64,000 nt of DNA from Grifola frondosa (GCA_001683735.1 LUGG01000005.1:310001-374000), one strand, 5' to 3'; shown: positions 36,301 through 52,571, counted from the stretch's first letter. Numbers and translations: made by a program. The notes: generated by a model not told the origin, from the sequence alone.

Positions 36301-37892
36301 GCCTTGTACTCCAGCTCCACCGCCTTGCCCACAGCCAACAGCGCTCGTGCCGTCTTCATTCCATCCGTCACGCCCCCTGATCCTTGTAGGTGCATGAGTT
36401 CGAGGATAGTGATCAAAGACAACTTTTCGATTTTGAGTAGGGATAGGAACGGGCTCAAGCCCATATCACCCTTTTTCACTACAATACGATATTAAGATGA
36501 AAGCTCACGAACAAGGTAAAAAGGGAAGCGCACATAGCATCGATTCCTCAGTATTAACACGCTCAATCTCGGCCTTTAGTCGAACTTGGAGCTTCTGATG
36601 CCAGTCCCACATCCAACTTTGTAGATCCGCATTCTTCAAACCCTTCGGAGTGAGACCCAACTCATCGAATAAGTCAGATTGATGTTTTAACCGTTCCACT
36701 GCTACGTCGTAGACGGAATGTTCTAGCAGCTTTTGACGAGATGCGACATCTTCCGGAAGTACCCTCCGCGCAAGTACGACATGTGAGAGATGCCGTCGCA
36801 GTGATTCCAGATTAAAAGGAACCTCAAATTCGGGCTCGTCGGGAACTTCATCGACAGTGATTTGCGAGACCCTTGTCCCGTCCTCGCTGCGTGTCACATG
36901 AATCTCTTGTTGTTTTTTCTGCCAACCGTGAAACCAATGTTTTCAGCTGCCGTACATAATAAAGCACCCACGGGCACTCACCTTCAACCGCAAGACTGGA
37001 ATCGCCTCCGGTACATTTTCGAGCGGATCCTCCACTTCACGACCGAGCGAGTCCGCCAGCCCCAACTCGTTGACCACGTTCGCCAAGTCCATTGCAACGG
37101 CAGCCTTCGACAGGTGTTTGATCGCCTCCGTCGCTTCCTCGTTCGACGTGAACGCCCTGTCGGAAATGACGAGTGACACAGATATCTGGCAGTCTATGAT
37201 GCTTCGCAGGAGAGAAATCGGGTCATGCACCTTCGCACCGCTAATCATCACGGGCTCCTTAGAGTCAGGGTTGAAACGCATCCAAGCTTGCAGCATGATG
37301 GCGAACGTGTTTGCGGTCGGGTACACTTTCTCTCTGCCAGTCTCCATGACGTCGTAAAGTGACCACAACTCCTCGAGCCACATCGTACGGTTACCGACGT
37401 CCTTGGAGGTAGCCATCTCCAGGTATGCGTCGAGGAAGAGATTATATACCCGTGCTTCTAGGACGGGATCGCCTTGTTTCGACTCACGCAGCCGCTCGAA
37501 GACCTCCTTGGCGCGAGGGACGTCATGCCAGTTGTGCAGACAGGCATCCATAACAGACATTGAATCCTGCGTAGGCGAATCTGTAAAATAATAATCGTTC
37601 AGCGCAGATGACTGGTCGTCCGGGAGGGGTGTAGGGAGGATGGTGTAGTGGGTGCGGCGGCGTAGGAACCCGTGCATCTCGCCGTGACCTGACAGGCTAG
37701 AATCTGAGAGCATAGAGTCAGACTCCGGGACAGGCATGAAGGCGGGGTAGTCGGCGTCGATGACGGGGGCGGTAGCGAGTGCAGGAGCATTGGCTTTTTT
37801 GGTGGGGTGGAATACAGACGTGCAGGACGAGGGAGACTCTGGCGCGAGAGGGCAACTGCGCGCGGAATTTGTCGCCGAGTAAAAGGAATCAT
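33307..37892 (-). CDS. RPO41: Mitochondrial DNA-directed RNA polymerase
   Basis: Single-subunit T7-like polymerase that transcribes mitochondrial DNA. Exons (minus): 37892-36982, 36918-36534, 36478-36038, 35982-35781, 35722-35368, 35313-35041, 34975-34637, 34575-34450, 34394-34076, 34021-33930, 33876-33739, 33681-33307; about 1319 residues. An import leader ([20 protein letters not shown]) is followed by a PPR-like N-terminal region. The core has [20 protein letters not shown], motif [18 protein letters not shown], motif B with [17 protein letters not shown] and motif [10 protein letters not shown]. Four single-base deletions must be assumed: the A run at 37795-37800, one at each of the exon 3/4 and 4/5 junctions, and 35466-35467. 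With them every phase closes. The C-terminus carries an acidic then KKSRKKRR basic insert before the [12 protein letters not shown] end. Confidence 0.92.
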
Positions 37893-38552
37893 GGTGTGCA
37901 GCTGGAGCAGGATAAGATTCAACGATAGTAGTCTTCCCCTCGTCCTCCAGGTCGGAAGCAAAGACCGACTTTGTTCAGAAATTTTGAAAGTTCCTGCAGC
38001 ATATTTGGACTTGCCAAATAATGACACTAGGCTCCTAGTCAGCGCTTATGTAACGCACAGTGGGCATCGCAGAACGAGCACTTCTGTCAAGTAGGAGTGA
38101 GGGGAGAATTGAAACTTTGGATGCTCTGTGAACTAGAGTCCTTTATATGTGTGCTGAGCAAACTCAGCTGTATCTTCTATTCGAAAGTAGTGATCACTGT
38201 TCTGAAGCATCTTCGTAACGTCATCAATGTCTTGAAATAGCAATCCGTATTCCATATCAGGAAAGACCAGCATCCTTTCAACATGCAGAGTTCGAAATAT
38301 TCCAGCTGCATAAACGGACGGTTGCAACCCAACGTTCAAGTCTACTGCTGCGTGAAGAATATATTGTTCTATCCAATCGTAGATATTACTAGATAGAGCA
38401 GCGTAAGTCATGAAAGTAAATTAGTAAGGATACGGTATCGTGAACGATTGGCGTCATTAGAGGCATAAGCATTATAATATCCACAGTGAATCGTGCCGAG
38501 GGGCCTCTATAATGGGATGCTCTAGCAGCGTATTTGTGGATACCGAAATTCT
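37893..38552 (-). other. Interval with one doubtful reading frame (38133-38411)
   Basis: A 92-codon minus-strand frame at 38133-38411 (MTYAALSSNIYDWIEQYILH to EFAQHTYKGL) has protein-like composition but no recognised family, and no convincing introns connect it to the PalI gene just upstream. It could be a small gene, a relic or chance. Confidence 0.3.
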
Positions 38553-39501
38553 CTACGCCTTGATGAATCTGGCCCGCCAAGACGTCTTGCTAGATGTCAT
38601 CGGATAATTGGTAGCACCGGTCATGCGATCGCGCCGACGGCCGAGACAGACAGTGCACCCCGCGAAGAAGAGCAGGAGGAACGAGACGAATGTCATCCAG
38701 AACGCTGTCACAAAATGTTAACCGCGATCCTACCTCACGGGAGAAGGGCAGACGCACCAGGAGCAGTGTTTGTGCGAGAGGTGACGCCATTCAGCTTGCC
38801 CATCTCATGCTTCACGAAGGCAAAAAGCGCAATGTCGACGGCGAACGCAATAAGCGCAATAATCGAGCCGAGGAACGCGGTCAGTGACGCGAGGAGGGTG
38901 AACGTGACGTGCGTGGACAAGGAAAGCAGCAAGGAGATCAGAGTTACGCCAGCAGCTGAGCAGCATCATCAGCGAATGTAAGCGACGTGCGGATGTTCGA
39001 ATGCTTACCAACAGGATGTATAGCGAGACCGCGGGTCCACGACGACCCAATGGTCACTGTACCAGTTTTGGTAGAATCGTATATGGTGGTGTAGTACGCG
39101 TTGGCTGCGAACAAGTCAGAACACAAGATATTATGTTATCTAGAACACTCACTTGCTGCGCTACAAACGCGGCTTCCGGACGATTCATACCAGCAGTCCG
39201 CCCTAAAATACTTATATACGCGTATACTCAAAAGAATATCTTAAGCAACATACCACGTGCCGAACTATGATCACAACAAGAACTTGAGGATCACATAGTA
39301 CAAGCTAGCAGTTTGAAGGACTCACCCGTAGCTGTGTGATGGCATGCGTAGTATCTGAGCTTGTCGTAGGACTTCCCTCATCGAAATGAACTCTGGCGAA
39401 GTCAAGCGCGGGAGGAAAGGCAGCGAGATCGATACGAGAAGCAGCAAAACAAATGCGCCGAACAGAAAAACCACACCAGGGATATGGAACAGTCGGGCCA
39501 T
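38553..39501 (-). CDS. PalI/SUR7-family membrane protein
   Basis: Four-span plasma-membrane protein of the SUR7/Rim9/PalI family, about 227 residues; relatives act at eisosomes or in ambient-pH sensing. Exons (minus): 39501-39326, 39264-39254, 39202-39153, 39104-39009, 38955-38758, 38704-38553. TM1 is FHIPGVVFLFGAFVLLLLVSI. An extracellular loop has FGTWADCWYESSG and TIGSSWTRGLAIHPV. TM2-3 have VTLISLLLSLSTHVTFTLLA and IALIAFAVDIALFAFV before KHEMGKL, and TM4 is FWMTFVSLFLLFFAGC-like before the RRRDRM boundary. Exon 1 lacks one base near 39407-39412 (CTC CCG GCG CTT expected); adding it makes the exon phase fit. Exon 2 is only 11 nt. Confidence 0.85.
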
Positions 39502-40119
39502 CTTCAGATGATAGTCAGAAGCAAGGGTGCCTTCCCGAACTCGCGAGATTTATGGAAATGCTGAAACCACGCTCTAATTTGTGACGCCACGTTACTGGTC
39601 TCAGAAAATTTATTTTGAATTGTCACACACTGAATTTGTCTGGCTTCGAAATTATGTGCAACCAGGTACAATCTCAGTGAACATCCTTCGCATTTTCATG
39701 CTGCTAGGTCGACGCCCGCATATTATCCATGGTGTCTAATCCTAAGAGTACTTGGGCTCGCAACTAACTCAACAACTTCGTCTGGCTATCCAAAGGATTC
39801 CAAACGGGGAACGCCGAAATATAAACGCGTGACGCAATGCACGTGACTGCGTTTACGATCATTGGCCACACCTGCCCTGAATCGGTGAGCGTGGTCGTTT
39901 CTTGCTCTGAACCACCATCTTCTCAGCCACTTTCGCGTTTCGCGCCCATCGTACGCGCCGTTCGTGTTTTTACCCTCTCGTTGTCTCCGCATTTGCTCCT
40001 GCCACACGTTTCCCGCCCCCTTATTGCGTGAGCTCCTGTCTTTCTCCCCTATCCTTGCACGCAAGGCCTTACCTGCTCAACGCCCTTCGCATTCACGTTC
40101 AGGAAACAGAAACTGAATC
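39502..40119. other. Divergent promoter region, PalI gene and H2A.Z
   Basis: No supported gene. The region is pyrimidine-rich on the plus strand just before the H2A.Z start (39960-40060), a pattern common in basidiomycete leaders. Confidence 0.55.
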
Positions 40120-40924
40120 ATGCCATCGCCATCGAAATCTGGAGGAAAGTCTAAATCGGCTGCCGCACAGAACGAAGCCCCAGTTACGCCACAGCAGAGG
40201 ACTTTGCAGACGCGAAGTCAGAAGGCGGGACTGCAAGTGAGTCTGTTCTGCTTTCCCCCCATATCTGTGATACGTTTTGTCTTTGTTCATCCCAATATCA
40301 TATTTTATTGTTGAAATCGTTGCGGACGTGTGTATGGTCCCGGAAATTGTTCGGGGACGCAAGCCAATTTCTATATCCTTAGAACGATTTTAAGCGCGAG
40401 AGAGACTGACATGAATTTCTAGTTCCCTGTGGGCCGTATCCACCGTTACTTGAAGCAACGCACCCAGCACAATGTCCGGATAGGAGCGAAGGCGGCTGTC
40501 TACACATCTGCTATCCTGGAGTACCTAACTGCAGAGGTGTTGGAGTTGGCTGGTATGTTCGATTGTCTTCTTTTACTGCATGGGGAATCTTCTTGTTACT
40601 ATATTGGCCTTCCTTTCGTATATATATTCTTGTTGCGGCCCACGGCAGTGACGGCATTATGCTAACATCATCATCAAGGCAATGCCTCGAAAGATTTGCG
40701 CGTAAAGCGCATAACACCGCGCCATTTGCAGCTTGCTATCCGCGGAGATGAAGAGCTGGACACCTTGGTCCGTGCGACGATCGCAGGAGGAGGTCCGTCT
40801 TCTTCATTTATTCCTCTTTCACATCTTCTCACAAATCAATTCCACGGCAGGTGTTCTGCCATTCATTCACAAGAGTTTGACAGTATCCGGCAAGCAATCG
40901 AAGAAGGCGGAAGGCATGCAGTGA
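40120..40924 (+). CDS. HTZ1: Histone H2A.Z variant
   Basis: Replaces H2A in nucleosomes at promoters and boundaries. Exons: 40120-40236, 40423-40552, 40679-40792, 40851-40924; 144 residues, in phase. The histone fold has [71 protein letters not shown] and the H2A.Z-specific [21 protein letters not shown] is the extended acidic patch. The N-terminal tail is longer than usual (about 35 residues) with an insert of Gln, Thr and Pro ([15 protein letters not shown]). Canonical H2A is ruled out by the loop and docking sequences. Confidence 0.95.
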
Positions 40925-41376
40925 TTTGTATGATATCCTGCTTATACGGCCATGGTCAGGTGTATTTACTCGCGGCGACTGCTGTCATCAGGCTTTGGGG
41001 TGGATGTAGTATTTTCTTCTAACGATGTAAGTCCATGTACGGATGCTATTGATCCAAGTTGACGACCTCAAAAGTTGGAGCTTCCGACATCATTAATATA
41101 TATATTGGCACTTCACATGCAAAATTTAGACGAATGCATGTGTTCATCGCTAGCTCTATGGGGCTGGGCGTCCTGGTCGGAGCGGCATGGTTCTTACCGC
41201 TTGGAGTCATTCCTATTCAGGACAGTGACGCTATCGACGTCATCAAGTTGAAGGCGTCTTGAGCGTCGACCTGCGTCGATGTGGTATATAAACCTCGCAC
41301 AACGACTTTACCTCCCACAGACCACCCACGAACTCATACCCATCTTGCGCCTGCATACACCTCCACTTTCATTATC
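40925..41376. other. Intergenic region after H2A.Z
   Basis: Short frames only. A GTGGTATATAAACC element near 41281 is a likely TATA box for the next gene, about 95 nt before its start codon. Confidence 0.55.
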
Positions 41377-41981
41377 ATGAGTACCCAAGACGCCACCTTT
41401 TCTCGTCAGCCCGTTCCGACGCACCATGTTCACCATTCCTCCGATGTCCTTCCAGGCGCGCGCGGAGGTACGCCACCAGCAGACTACAGCACGGATGTGA
41501 CAAACGACCCGCGCACTTGGCAGGACAACAATCAGCGCCGTTTTGGCGCGGGCACCGACACGAGTGCAGTTATGGCCGGCGGCCAGCACAACACGCCGGA
41601 AGCTGGCGCTCACCAGACAGCTCCGGTACATAGTGCATTCAACGAGGACAGGCCGATGGATGTGCAGCCCACGTCGCAGGGTGAGTGTATCGCATAGAAA
41701 GAGGTGAATGTGAAATTGATGTGTTCGCCAATGTAGGTGGTGTTGCCATTGGCGGCAATAACAACCTTCCTGAAGGTAAGGCCAGTATGACAGACAAGCT
41801 CATCGGAAAGGGTCAGAAGGTATGCCACTAATTCTTTTGTCACGTACGGAGCTCATATGAATTTTGCCCGTAGGTCGCCGGTAAGGTCATGAGGAATCCC
41901 GACCTGCATGAGAAGGGGGAGCTGCGCGAGTCAGGCGGAAAGGACGCAGCTGCTGGTCAAGCCCAAGCACCCCATGATTGA
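41377..41981 (+). CDS. Small hydrophilic stress-type protein with a CsbD-like end
   Basis: Conserved type of small fungal protein, 164 residues. Exons: 41377-41680, 41737-41819, 41874-41981, in phase. The N-terminal two thirds are low-complexity and rich in His, Gln, Asp and Thr. The end has MTDKLIGKGQKVAGKVMRNP and LHEKGELRESGGKDAAAG, a Gly/Lys pattern similar to CsbD-type and other hydrophilic stress proteins. There is no signal peptide or transmembrane helix. A desiccation or general-stress role is inferred from composition only. Confidence 0.8.
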
Positions 41982-43274
41982 GTGTTTGTGGGCAGAAGGA
42001 TGCATTAGAAATTCCTTGATCTCTTTGTATTAGAATTACATGTCAGTAATGTCCGCTTTTTTTGCTTTCTATAATTACATGCATATGGCTTTCGCATACG
42101 CAACCGCGGGTGTGTGAGTATGTAAAGGCTAATTTCCTTAATCGGATATGATCGTGCCTGGCGCGTCTCGATCACGTGGTTGATCGTATTTCTTCCTCCC
42201 ACTGCCACCGGACTAATACACTGGATTTTTCGCAGTAATTCCATGCTTGGATCACTCAAATCCTCAGGCATACACCTGAATAGTAGACTCTTACGGTGCT
42301 TGAAGTTCAACTATGACGGATAATAACCTACAGATGGCCTAAGCGAGGCGACTCACGAGTCTGTGGCATACTACCTATGTCTACACGGCATGTTTACACC
42401 GTGCTCAACGTGATTACTTCCTTTCCAAACATTGCCAGTCTCATCTGTTTGCACACTTGAGCTATATTACATACTGCATTCCGCTCGGACTGCTGCGATC
42501 ACAAATTGACTACTGTGTCTATGGTGGTGGACTATGGTCGATGCCAAGTCGTCCAGTACGTGATGTATTAGTTCTAGTCCTCACCGCCTGTGCCTCACTC
42601 CAACATAGCAATTCTTCCTATGTCAAGTCGGCTTCTAGATTAAGATTCCTCCATTCTAGATGCTGCAATCTCGACCTGTCCAACTTGGTTTGGGTGTATC
42701 ATGTTCATCCTGATCAGCCCCAGCATTAGTCCCTCGGACCCAGCAGAGTCTCCACCTGCTCACAGGGATACGATTGTTGTTGCGCCACAACACACCTGCA
42801 TTTTTTAAAGGCAGTGCGCACAACTCCGGCGTTATTTCTCCTCCTCGTGACCTTCCGATATCTTCGACCGTTGGACTTGGCAGCGTTTTGCAGCACAGCC
42901 ACGAATATTTCCCCCAATATTTCCCACACTATGAGATCACACCTGTCAAGCGATCATATGGGCGCCCAACCCAATAACTCCACAAATCGTCGCTCTTCAA
43001 GCTTGGTTCTCGGAACCGCCAGTTAGGGCGGGTCTTGGCGTCTGGGCATGTCTTGGCTATGTTGCATCTGCCATCGCTAGCGGGCACGATACCTCTATGG
43101 ATACCCTCGTGCTTCTGGTGTCTCGAATGTCTCAACTCATTGTTTCCATGGCTCGTCCAGACCAGCTGTAGGATAGTGCAGATCAGGCACGATAGAGCTG
43201 GTATAAAGGCATTCTGGGGATAGCAGCAAGCCTCGACTTCGGTCACTGGAGCCTTGCGATTATTTGCCTTCACA
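41982..43274. other. Intergenic region without a supported gene
   Basis: Several short overlapping frames on both strands (for example 42457-42729 and 42929-43333) lack introns, domains or consistent coding signal. No repeats were noted. Confidence 0.5.
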
Positions 43275-44010
43275 ATGAAGACAGTCCCTACACACCTGCT
43301 TTTCATCGTGCTCGCCGTTATCCAACTGGCCATAGCTGCAAGCCTCTCCTCAGGAACGAGCCGTCCAGAGCATGTGGCCTTCTCCAGTGGCGGTCTATTT
43401 GCAGACCGTGCGGCACTCTATGGATACTGTCCTTACGGCTGGGGATTCTGCTCGGCGACCACTTGCTATCCCCTTGATGCGGACTGTTGTTCAGGTAAGC
43501 CTGATATTGGTCTCGACTCTAGAAATTGAGCTAGGTGAACTTATCCTACGCTTAATAGATGGCAATTACTGTCCGAATGGGTAATACTTCTATCTAGACG
43601 TCAGAATCGCTGCATTCTAAATGTTTTATAGAGAGTACTGTGTTAAGGGCGGTGGATGCTGTCTGAATGGAGAGGTCTGTTACGGACCTCCTCCTCCCCC
43701 AATCACGCTTCCTCCTCCAAAGCCGTCGACGACGTTCAGGACCACGCACAGGACCACCACCACCACCGTGCATCAGACGACAACGGATTCAACATCCATA
43801 ACGTTCAACCCGCCCGACACAACTGATCCCGGTTTTCCATCTTTCACCGACCCCGGTACCTCTCCGACGACGACGCCCACGGGGAATTCGACCTCGACTG
43901 CTAGTTCCAGCTCTACCTCGCCGACGGGGAGCACATCGCTGTTTAATCCCAGTGCGCTCACTGGCACCAACTTGGCCCCCAGCTCCACTAGCAGTTTACC
44001 CGTTGGTTGA
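43275..44010 (+). CDS. Secreted Cys-rich, Ser/Thr-rich cell-surface protein
   Basis: Exons: 43275-43494, 43559-43580, 43632-44010; about 206 residues in the open frame. A signal peptide (MKTVPTHLLFIVLAVIQLAI, cleavage after AIAA) is followed by a domain with ten Cys, including GYCPYGWGFCSATTCY, DADCCSGDGNYCPNGEYC and GGGCCLNGEVCYG. This resembles the small Cys-rich granulin-like modules of fungal surface proteins. A Pro hinge and a Thr/Ser-rich mucin-like tail follow. The frame ends at SSLPVG. In the next frame, just downstream, a hydrophobic stretch (SKLGLLANLLLAFATATLLSG, 44032-44094) looks like a GPI-anchor signal, so one missing base near 44000 may hide the true C-terminus. Confidence 0.8.
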
Positions 44011-44527
44011 ACGGTGCCAAAGTCTTGTGGACATGTCGAAATTGGGGCTGCTGGCAAATTTGCTTCTTGCTTTCGCCACCGCCACGTTGCTTAGCGGTAA
44101 GAACCTATCCTAGCTTGTATGACGTTTTCTAATCTCCGCGCCTGTTAGCTTGAGGGACATCATTCCTCAGAAAGGGAGATCAAGGCCCTTGATTTCCCAT
44201 TCTGTTCGTCGTGTTGCGGCAGCGTTTGTTTGACCCCAAAGTTTTTATGACAACCACTCTTTCAACAATTTCTATACCCTTCGATCCTTCTCACAGTACT
44301 GTTGTATCTTATGCGCAATTTTTTAATGAATGTTTACTGGTGAGACTGCGCAGTGTGTGCAACAACTCGGCTCGCAACCTTGCAAGAAGCAGTGGTGAAG
44401 ATGTCACGATGTCACGTTTAATGTAGATAAGATATTCGAATTTCGGTTATCACATGAATTAACGCGAAAAAATATTTCATTCTTCTCGAGGACTGTGTTG
44501 TGTTCCTCCCACAATTAATCGCGCAAC
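44011..44527. other. 3' region of the secreted-protein gene and promoter of ADE13
   Basis: Bases 44011-44110 hold the candidate GPI tail described in the preceding entry. The rest shows no gene. Confidence 0.5.
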
Positions 44528-46614
44528 ATGGAGGCCTTCGACACGTACCAGACGCCTCTGTCAAGGTTAGTTTGCTTTGCCCTGTTTGAATAACCTCCCT
44601 CGCAAACGTTCGCCCAGCCGATATGCAAGCAAGGAGATGGCCCATCTGTTCTCCCCCGCGGTGCGCACTCTTTACGGATGAATTGTACCAAGGGTTCGCT
44701 GATATTGCTCTAGAATCGATTCTATACCTGGCGAAAGCTTTGGCTTAACCTCGCCATCGCAGAAAAAGAGCTGGGGCTGCCCATTTCTGATGAAGCAATC
44801 AAGGAGATGAAGGAGAACCTGGTGAGTAGCATATAACTTGTGATAAATGCGAGATTATTCTTCGTGTCTTCTGTATCAATTTGGAGCTCCTCGGCTGTTG
44901 GGGTGAGATTGGCCGAAGTCAGCATGAAGACTGTTCCTCATATTAAAGCCCATGGTTATATTCCCCTGTTCATCGTGTGCTAACATATTCTGTATAGCAT
45001 CTGGACCCCGAGCAGTTCGAGATTGCTGCAGAGGAAGAGAAAAAGAGGCGTCACGATGTCATGGCTCACGTCCACACTTTCGGGCAGGTCGCCCCTGCCG
45101 CCGCAGGCATCATCCAGTTCGTCCCGTTTGACTCGCCTCGCGAATTTCTGTCTCATACCCTTTCTTGAAAGTCTGGGAGCGACTTCCTGTTACGTGACCG
45201 AGTACGCACCCCCGTATCTCCCACAACCCCTGACCTTAACCCGTGCCTCAGCAATGCCGACTTGATTTTCATTCGCGAGGCGCTCACCATGCTCCTCCGC
45301 AAGTTGGCTGTGGTCATTGACCGTTTTGCAACCTTTGCCGAGCGCTACCGTGCCCTCCCTACGCTTGGGTTCACCCACTTCCAGCCGGCACAATTGACTA
45401 CAGTGGGCAAGAGGGCGACATTGTGGCTACAGGTGTGTTGTATTTTGAACTGATTTCCGGTCCTTTTTTGCAGACGCTCATCCGTAAACGTAGGAATTAC
45501 TGTGGGATTTGCGCAACATCAAACGCGCACGCGATGACCTTGGTTTCCGAGGCGTCAAGGGGACCACTGGCACCCAGGCCAGTTTCCTGGCTCTGTTCGA
45601 TGGTGATCACGGGAAGGTTTGTACGGTTGTGTGATTTTCTACCTAACTATATTCTGACCGATCAAAACATAGGTGGAAGAATTGGACCGCCGTGTCACAG
45701 CCCTCTCTGGCTTCGAGTATGCCTACCCGGTCACCTCACAGACCTACTCCCGAAAAATCGACATCGACGTGCTGGCGCCGCTGGCTAGCCTCGGTGCTAC
45801 CGCCCACAAGCTTGCCACCGACTTGCGCCTGCTCGCGAACTTGAAGGTGATCGTCGCACCGCATTGCATCCAGGGGCTGTGGACTTTGACTGACGATCAC
45901 CGCTGGTGCGCATGATCAGGAAGTGGAAGAACCCTTCGAGTCCACGCAGATCGGATCGTCGGCAATGGCATACAAGCGCAACCCCATGCGCTCCGAGCGC
46001 ATTTGCAGTCTGGCTCGCCACCTCATGACGATCCACCAAAACGCGCTGATGACTTCCAGTGTGCAGTGGTTTGAGCGCACCCTGGACGATAGGTACGATC
46101 TTTCTACACCCGGGCTTCCTCCTCAAATTACTCACCTTTTTTTTGCAGCGCGAACCGCCGGATCACACTTCCGGAGGCGTTCCTTACCGCCGATATCGTC
46201 CTCACGACCCTACAGAACGTGTCGGAGGGCCTCGTCGTGTACCCGAAAGTGATCGCACGCCGGATCACACAGGAGCTGCCATTCATGGCGACGGAGAACA
46301 TCATCATGGCGATGGTGAAGAGTGGCGGGGATCGGCAGGAGGCGCATGAGAAGATCCGCGTGCTTTCGCACGAGGCGGCGCACCAAGTGAAGAACCTCGG
46401 CCTCGAAAATGACCTCATCGAGCGTGTGCGTGCGGACGCATATTTCGACCCCATCAAGGGCCAGCTCGAAGCGCTGCTCGATCCGAAGAGCTTCATTGGG
46501 CGCGCCCCGGAGCAGGTGGATAAGTTCCTGGCTGAGTGGGTCCGGCCTGCTCTCGCTGATGAGGAGCTGAAGTTGGGGGTTGAGAAGGGTGGGAAGGCGG
46601 AGCTTAGTGTGTGA
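44528..46614 (+). CDS. ADE13: Adenylosuccinate lyase
   Basis: Cleaves SAICAR and adenylosuccinate, releasing fumarate, at two steps of purine synthesis. Exons: 44528-44565, 44618-44660, 44714-44821, 44998-45116, 45172-45201, 45252-45432, 45494-45616, 45673-45846, 45920-46092, 46149-46614; 484 residues, all in phase with no indel. Motifs are [94 protein letters not shown] and the fumarase-family signature [17 protein letters not shown]. The catalytic His residues in DVMAHVH and FTHFQPA and the mobile-loop Ser in GSSAM are present. The length fits the eukaryotic enzyme. Confidence 0.95.
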
Positions 46615-48078
46615 GGCCTGGCAGAGCAAGGGTATATAGATCGTGGACATATCAATGAGCTTGGGTCTAGGGTAAAACTTCTTGTATAAGTCAGAAACAT
46701 GTTTCTCTGGCCAATGTATGGCGGAAGAACTGAAGCCTAGCTGTCGCCATTCCCTGCTGAGAAACGAATAGAACTACGAAGACAGTGTTACGTTGACTTG
46801 GAAGGTTGATGCCGGGGTAACGGGCGCCCACGATAACACGAGGCATATGTTAGCAACTACATCTTCTTTTTCGCGTGGACGAAAGTGTTCTGTGCATTCC
46901 ATCTCTTAGAAGTTCTGAAAATAGGATTAAATAGGATAAATAGCCATTCCTCTCGTCTCGTGAGTCGTTTAGAGTTCGCTTCGGGGCAGTGTGCACTGCG
47001 AGGCCGTGAATCGAACCAGCTTTGCAAAACGGTCTTGGGTGGTCCAATTTCCATATATCCGCGCAAAATCCGAGGAGAGGAAACAAGCTGGCGAGGTTTG
47101 GGCGAGGTGCATGGAAGAACTGTTCACATCATGGCATGTGCGCACAGAGGTCGAGGTAGATCATTTAGCAACGCACGGTCAGTGCCACAGATCTGGCACC
47201 AACCACACGAATAGGTTACTCTGCAGTGGATCCTTCAGAAAATGTTCACAGAACCAAAGTACGTACATATTCCGCGTTCGCCACATTATCCAATGCGTAT
47301 AAGCGGAACGAATGGGCACGGCATTTTAGGCCACTATATGCGCCGGATATTGAGGCCAAGTCTTCTTGCCTTGGTCGTCCAGCAACGGCCAGACAGCGGG
47401 AGTAAATGCCATGTGGCGTCGATTGTGGTCCGTTGGAATTCAGGATGAGGACATTCAATCGCAAAACATTCTCGTTGAGGTAGACAGAAAAACTTGGAGA
47501 ATCGAAGAATGCTTATACTGGCTGCCTGTGCATAATGTGCTTGAAAGCGCGGTATAAGAATGAGTTGAGAGCGAGAGAACAAAGCACCATATATCAAGCA
47601 TCAATTGCAACTCAGCTTGAACTTCGCTAAGTCGTCGCCACCATCACTTTAGTTCTCCCGTCACCGCGACCCTCCCTCTTCCCCCGCCCGCCGTCTTCAT
47701 CCTTGGCCAATAACTTCAACGTCGAGGGACATTTGGCTCAGAAGCGACCCGCAGGCGCCGTCTGGCCAGCGTCTTACTTAGTCAGGAACCAACACACGTT
47801 TTACTTGCCGGATACGGGAGCTTCTGCAGTTACTTATACACTCTTTGTCTTTCACCGTTCTTGTCTCCGTCGTTGCTGTACTTCACGACGAGCCCTGTAT
47901 ACCTCTCCTCTATAATAGATCCGCGTACATCTCCCATCAACCGGACTGCCACTCCGTCGCTTAGGTCGTACGTTTATTCGCACCTGCTCTTCTTTTTCCC
48001 AACAGTTCTTCTCACCTCTTGCACGTACAGCTCCATATTGTCCTGATCCTCACATCGACCCGCTCTGTCTTGTTCGAC
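46615..48078. other. Long 5' region upstream of the kinase gene
   Basis: 1.4 kb without a supported gene. The last 400 nt are pyrimidine-rich (CCCTCTTCCCCCGCCCGCC near 47680), which suggests a long leader for the kinase. The short frames on both strands have no domain. Confidence 0.5.
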
Positions 48079-51728
<3,650 letters not shown>

Positions 51729-52571
51729 GAATGAGACTGCCGGTGAGACGTCGTGGTTATTGTCTTTCACTTCAAGTAAATGCATTTCCCGTGAATCCCG
51801 TCTCCATCCTGCAATGTCCTTCTGATGCACCTATCGGTACTATTGGCCTTCCTAATTATCCAGGTCATTACTAGTCATCCTAATCCCTCATTCTTTCTCC
51901 CTTCCCTCCTGTTTTTACGCTCTCTCGTTTCCTCTTATATTTGTTTCCATTCTGTTCATCTCTCCACTCTCCACGTTATATTTCATTCTCTGTTACGGAC
52001 CTAGCTATCCTTTCCGTTTCCATTACTCTTACCTCGTCTTCGTTATCAGCGTGGGAGGCTGGAGGGTTCATATTGTCGTACCTACTACATGCACACCGTC
52101 TTTTCGCAAATTTACGTTTCCTCGTTCTCCTCAATCACAAAATATATATACCAGAGGTCATATTGTTATCATTGGTTTAGTATGTTTGAGATGAAGAAAG
52201 CTGTGAATCTGGCAGTGGCAATTTCAACACGGACTTGCCACATTGATGATCGTTGCTAGCTCCGCACGGCGGCCATCGTAGCCGGCAGTGGCTGAAACGA
52301 TACGCGATCTTCTCTTCAAGTCGCTCTATCCACGATGCTTCTGCGTGCACACCTCCACGTCTTGCCAGGCCACAAGGTCGAATTTCAGACACCATCAACT
52401 GTCCATCAGGAGCTTAAATCATCGTGCTTGACATCGATAATCATTACAACCAAATCAGTCACGACTTTCTGTAGGAACCCACCATAACCAACCATGCTAG
52501 GACAGTCTTCCGCACGGCGAGATGGTGGGTAAAGCTGTAGAGAGTCTCGCGTCCTAATTGACATACATCTG
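51729..52571. other. Pyrimidine-rich 3' region of the kinase; no DH-domain coding sequence
   Basis: Bases 51840-52160 are C/T-rich and non-coding in appearance. No segment resembling a RhoGEF DH domain is found here, although the next gene begins inside a RhoGEF PH region. Confidence 0.55.

Noticed and set aside
41059..41262. Small hydrophobic frame after H2A.Z
   Set aside because: Single short frame with no intron or homologue recognised; it overlaps the promoter of the next gene.
46980..47080. A GAATCGAACC stretch resembling a T-loop of a minus-strand tRNA
   Set aside because: The flanking bases do not form a T stem, and no matching acceptor, D or anticodon arms were found.
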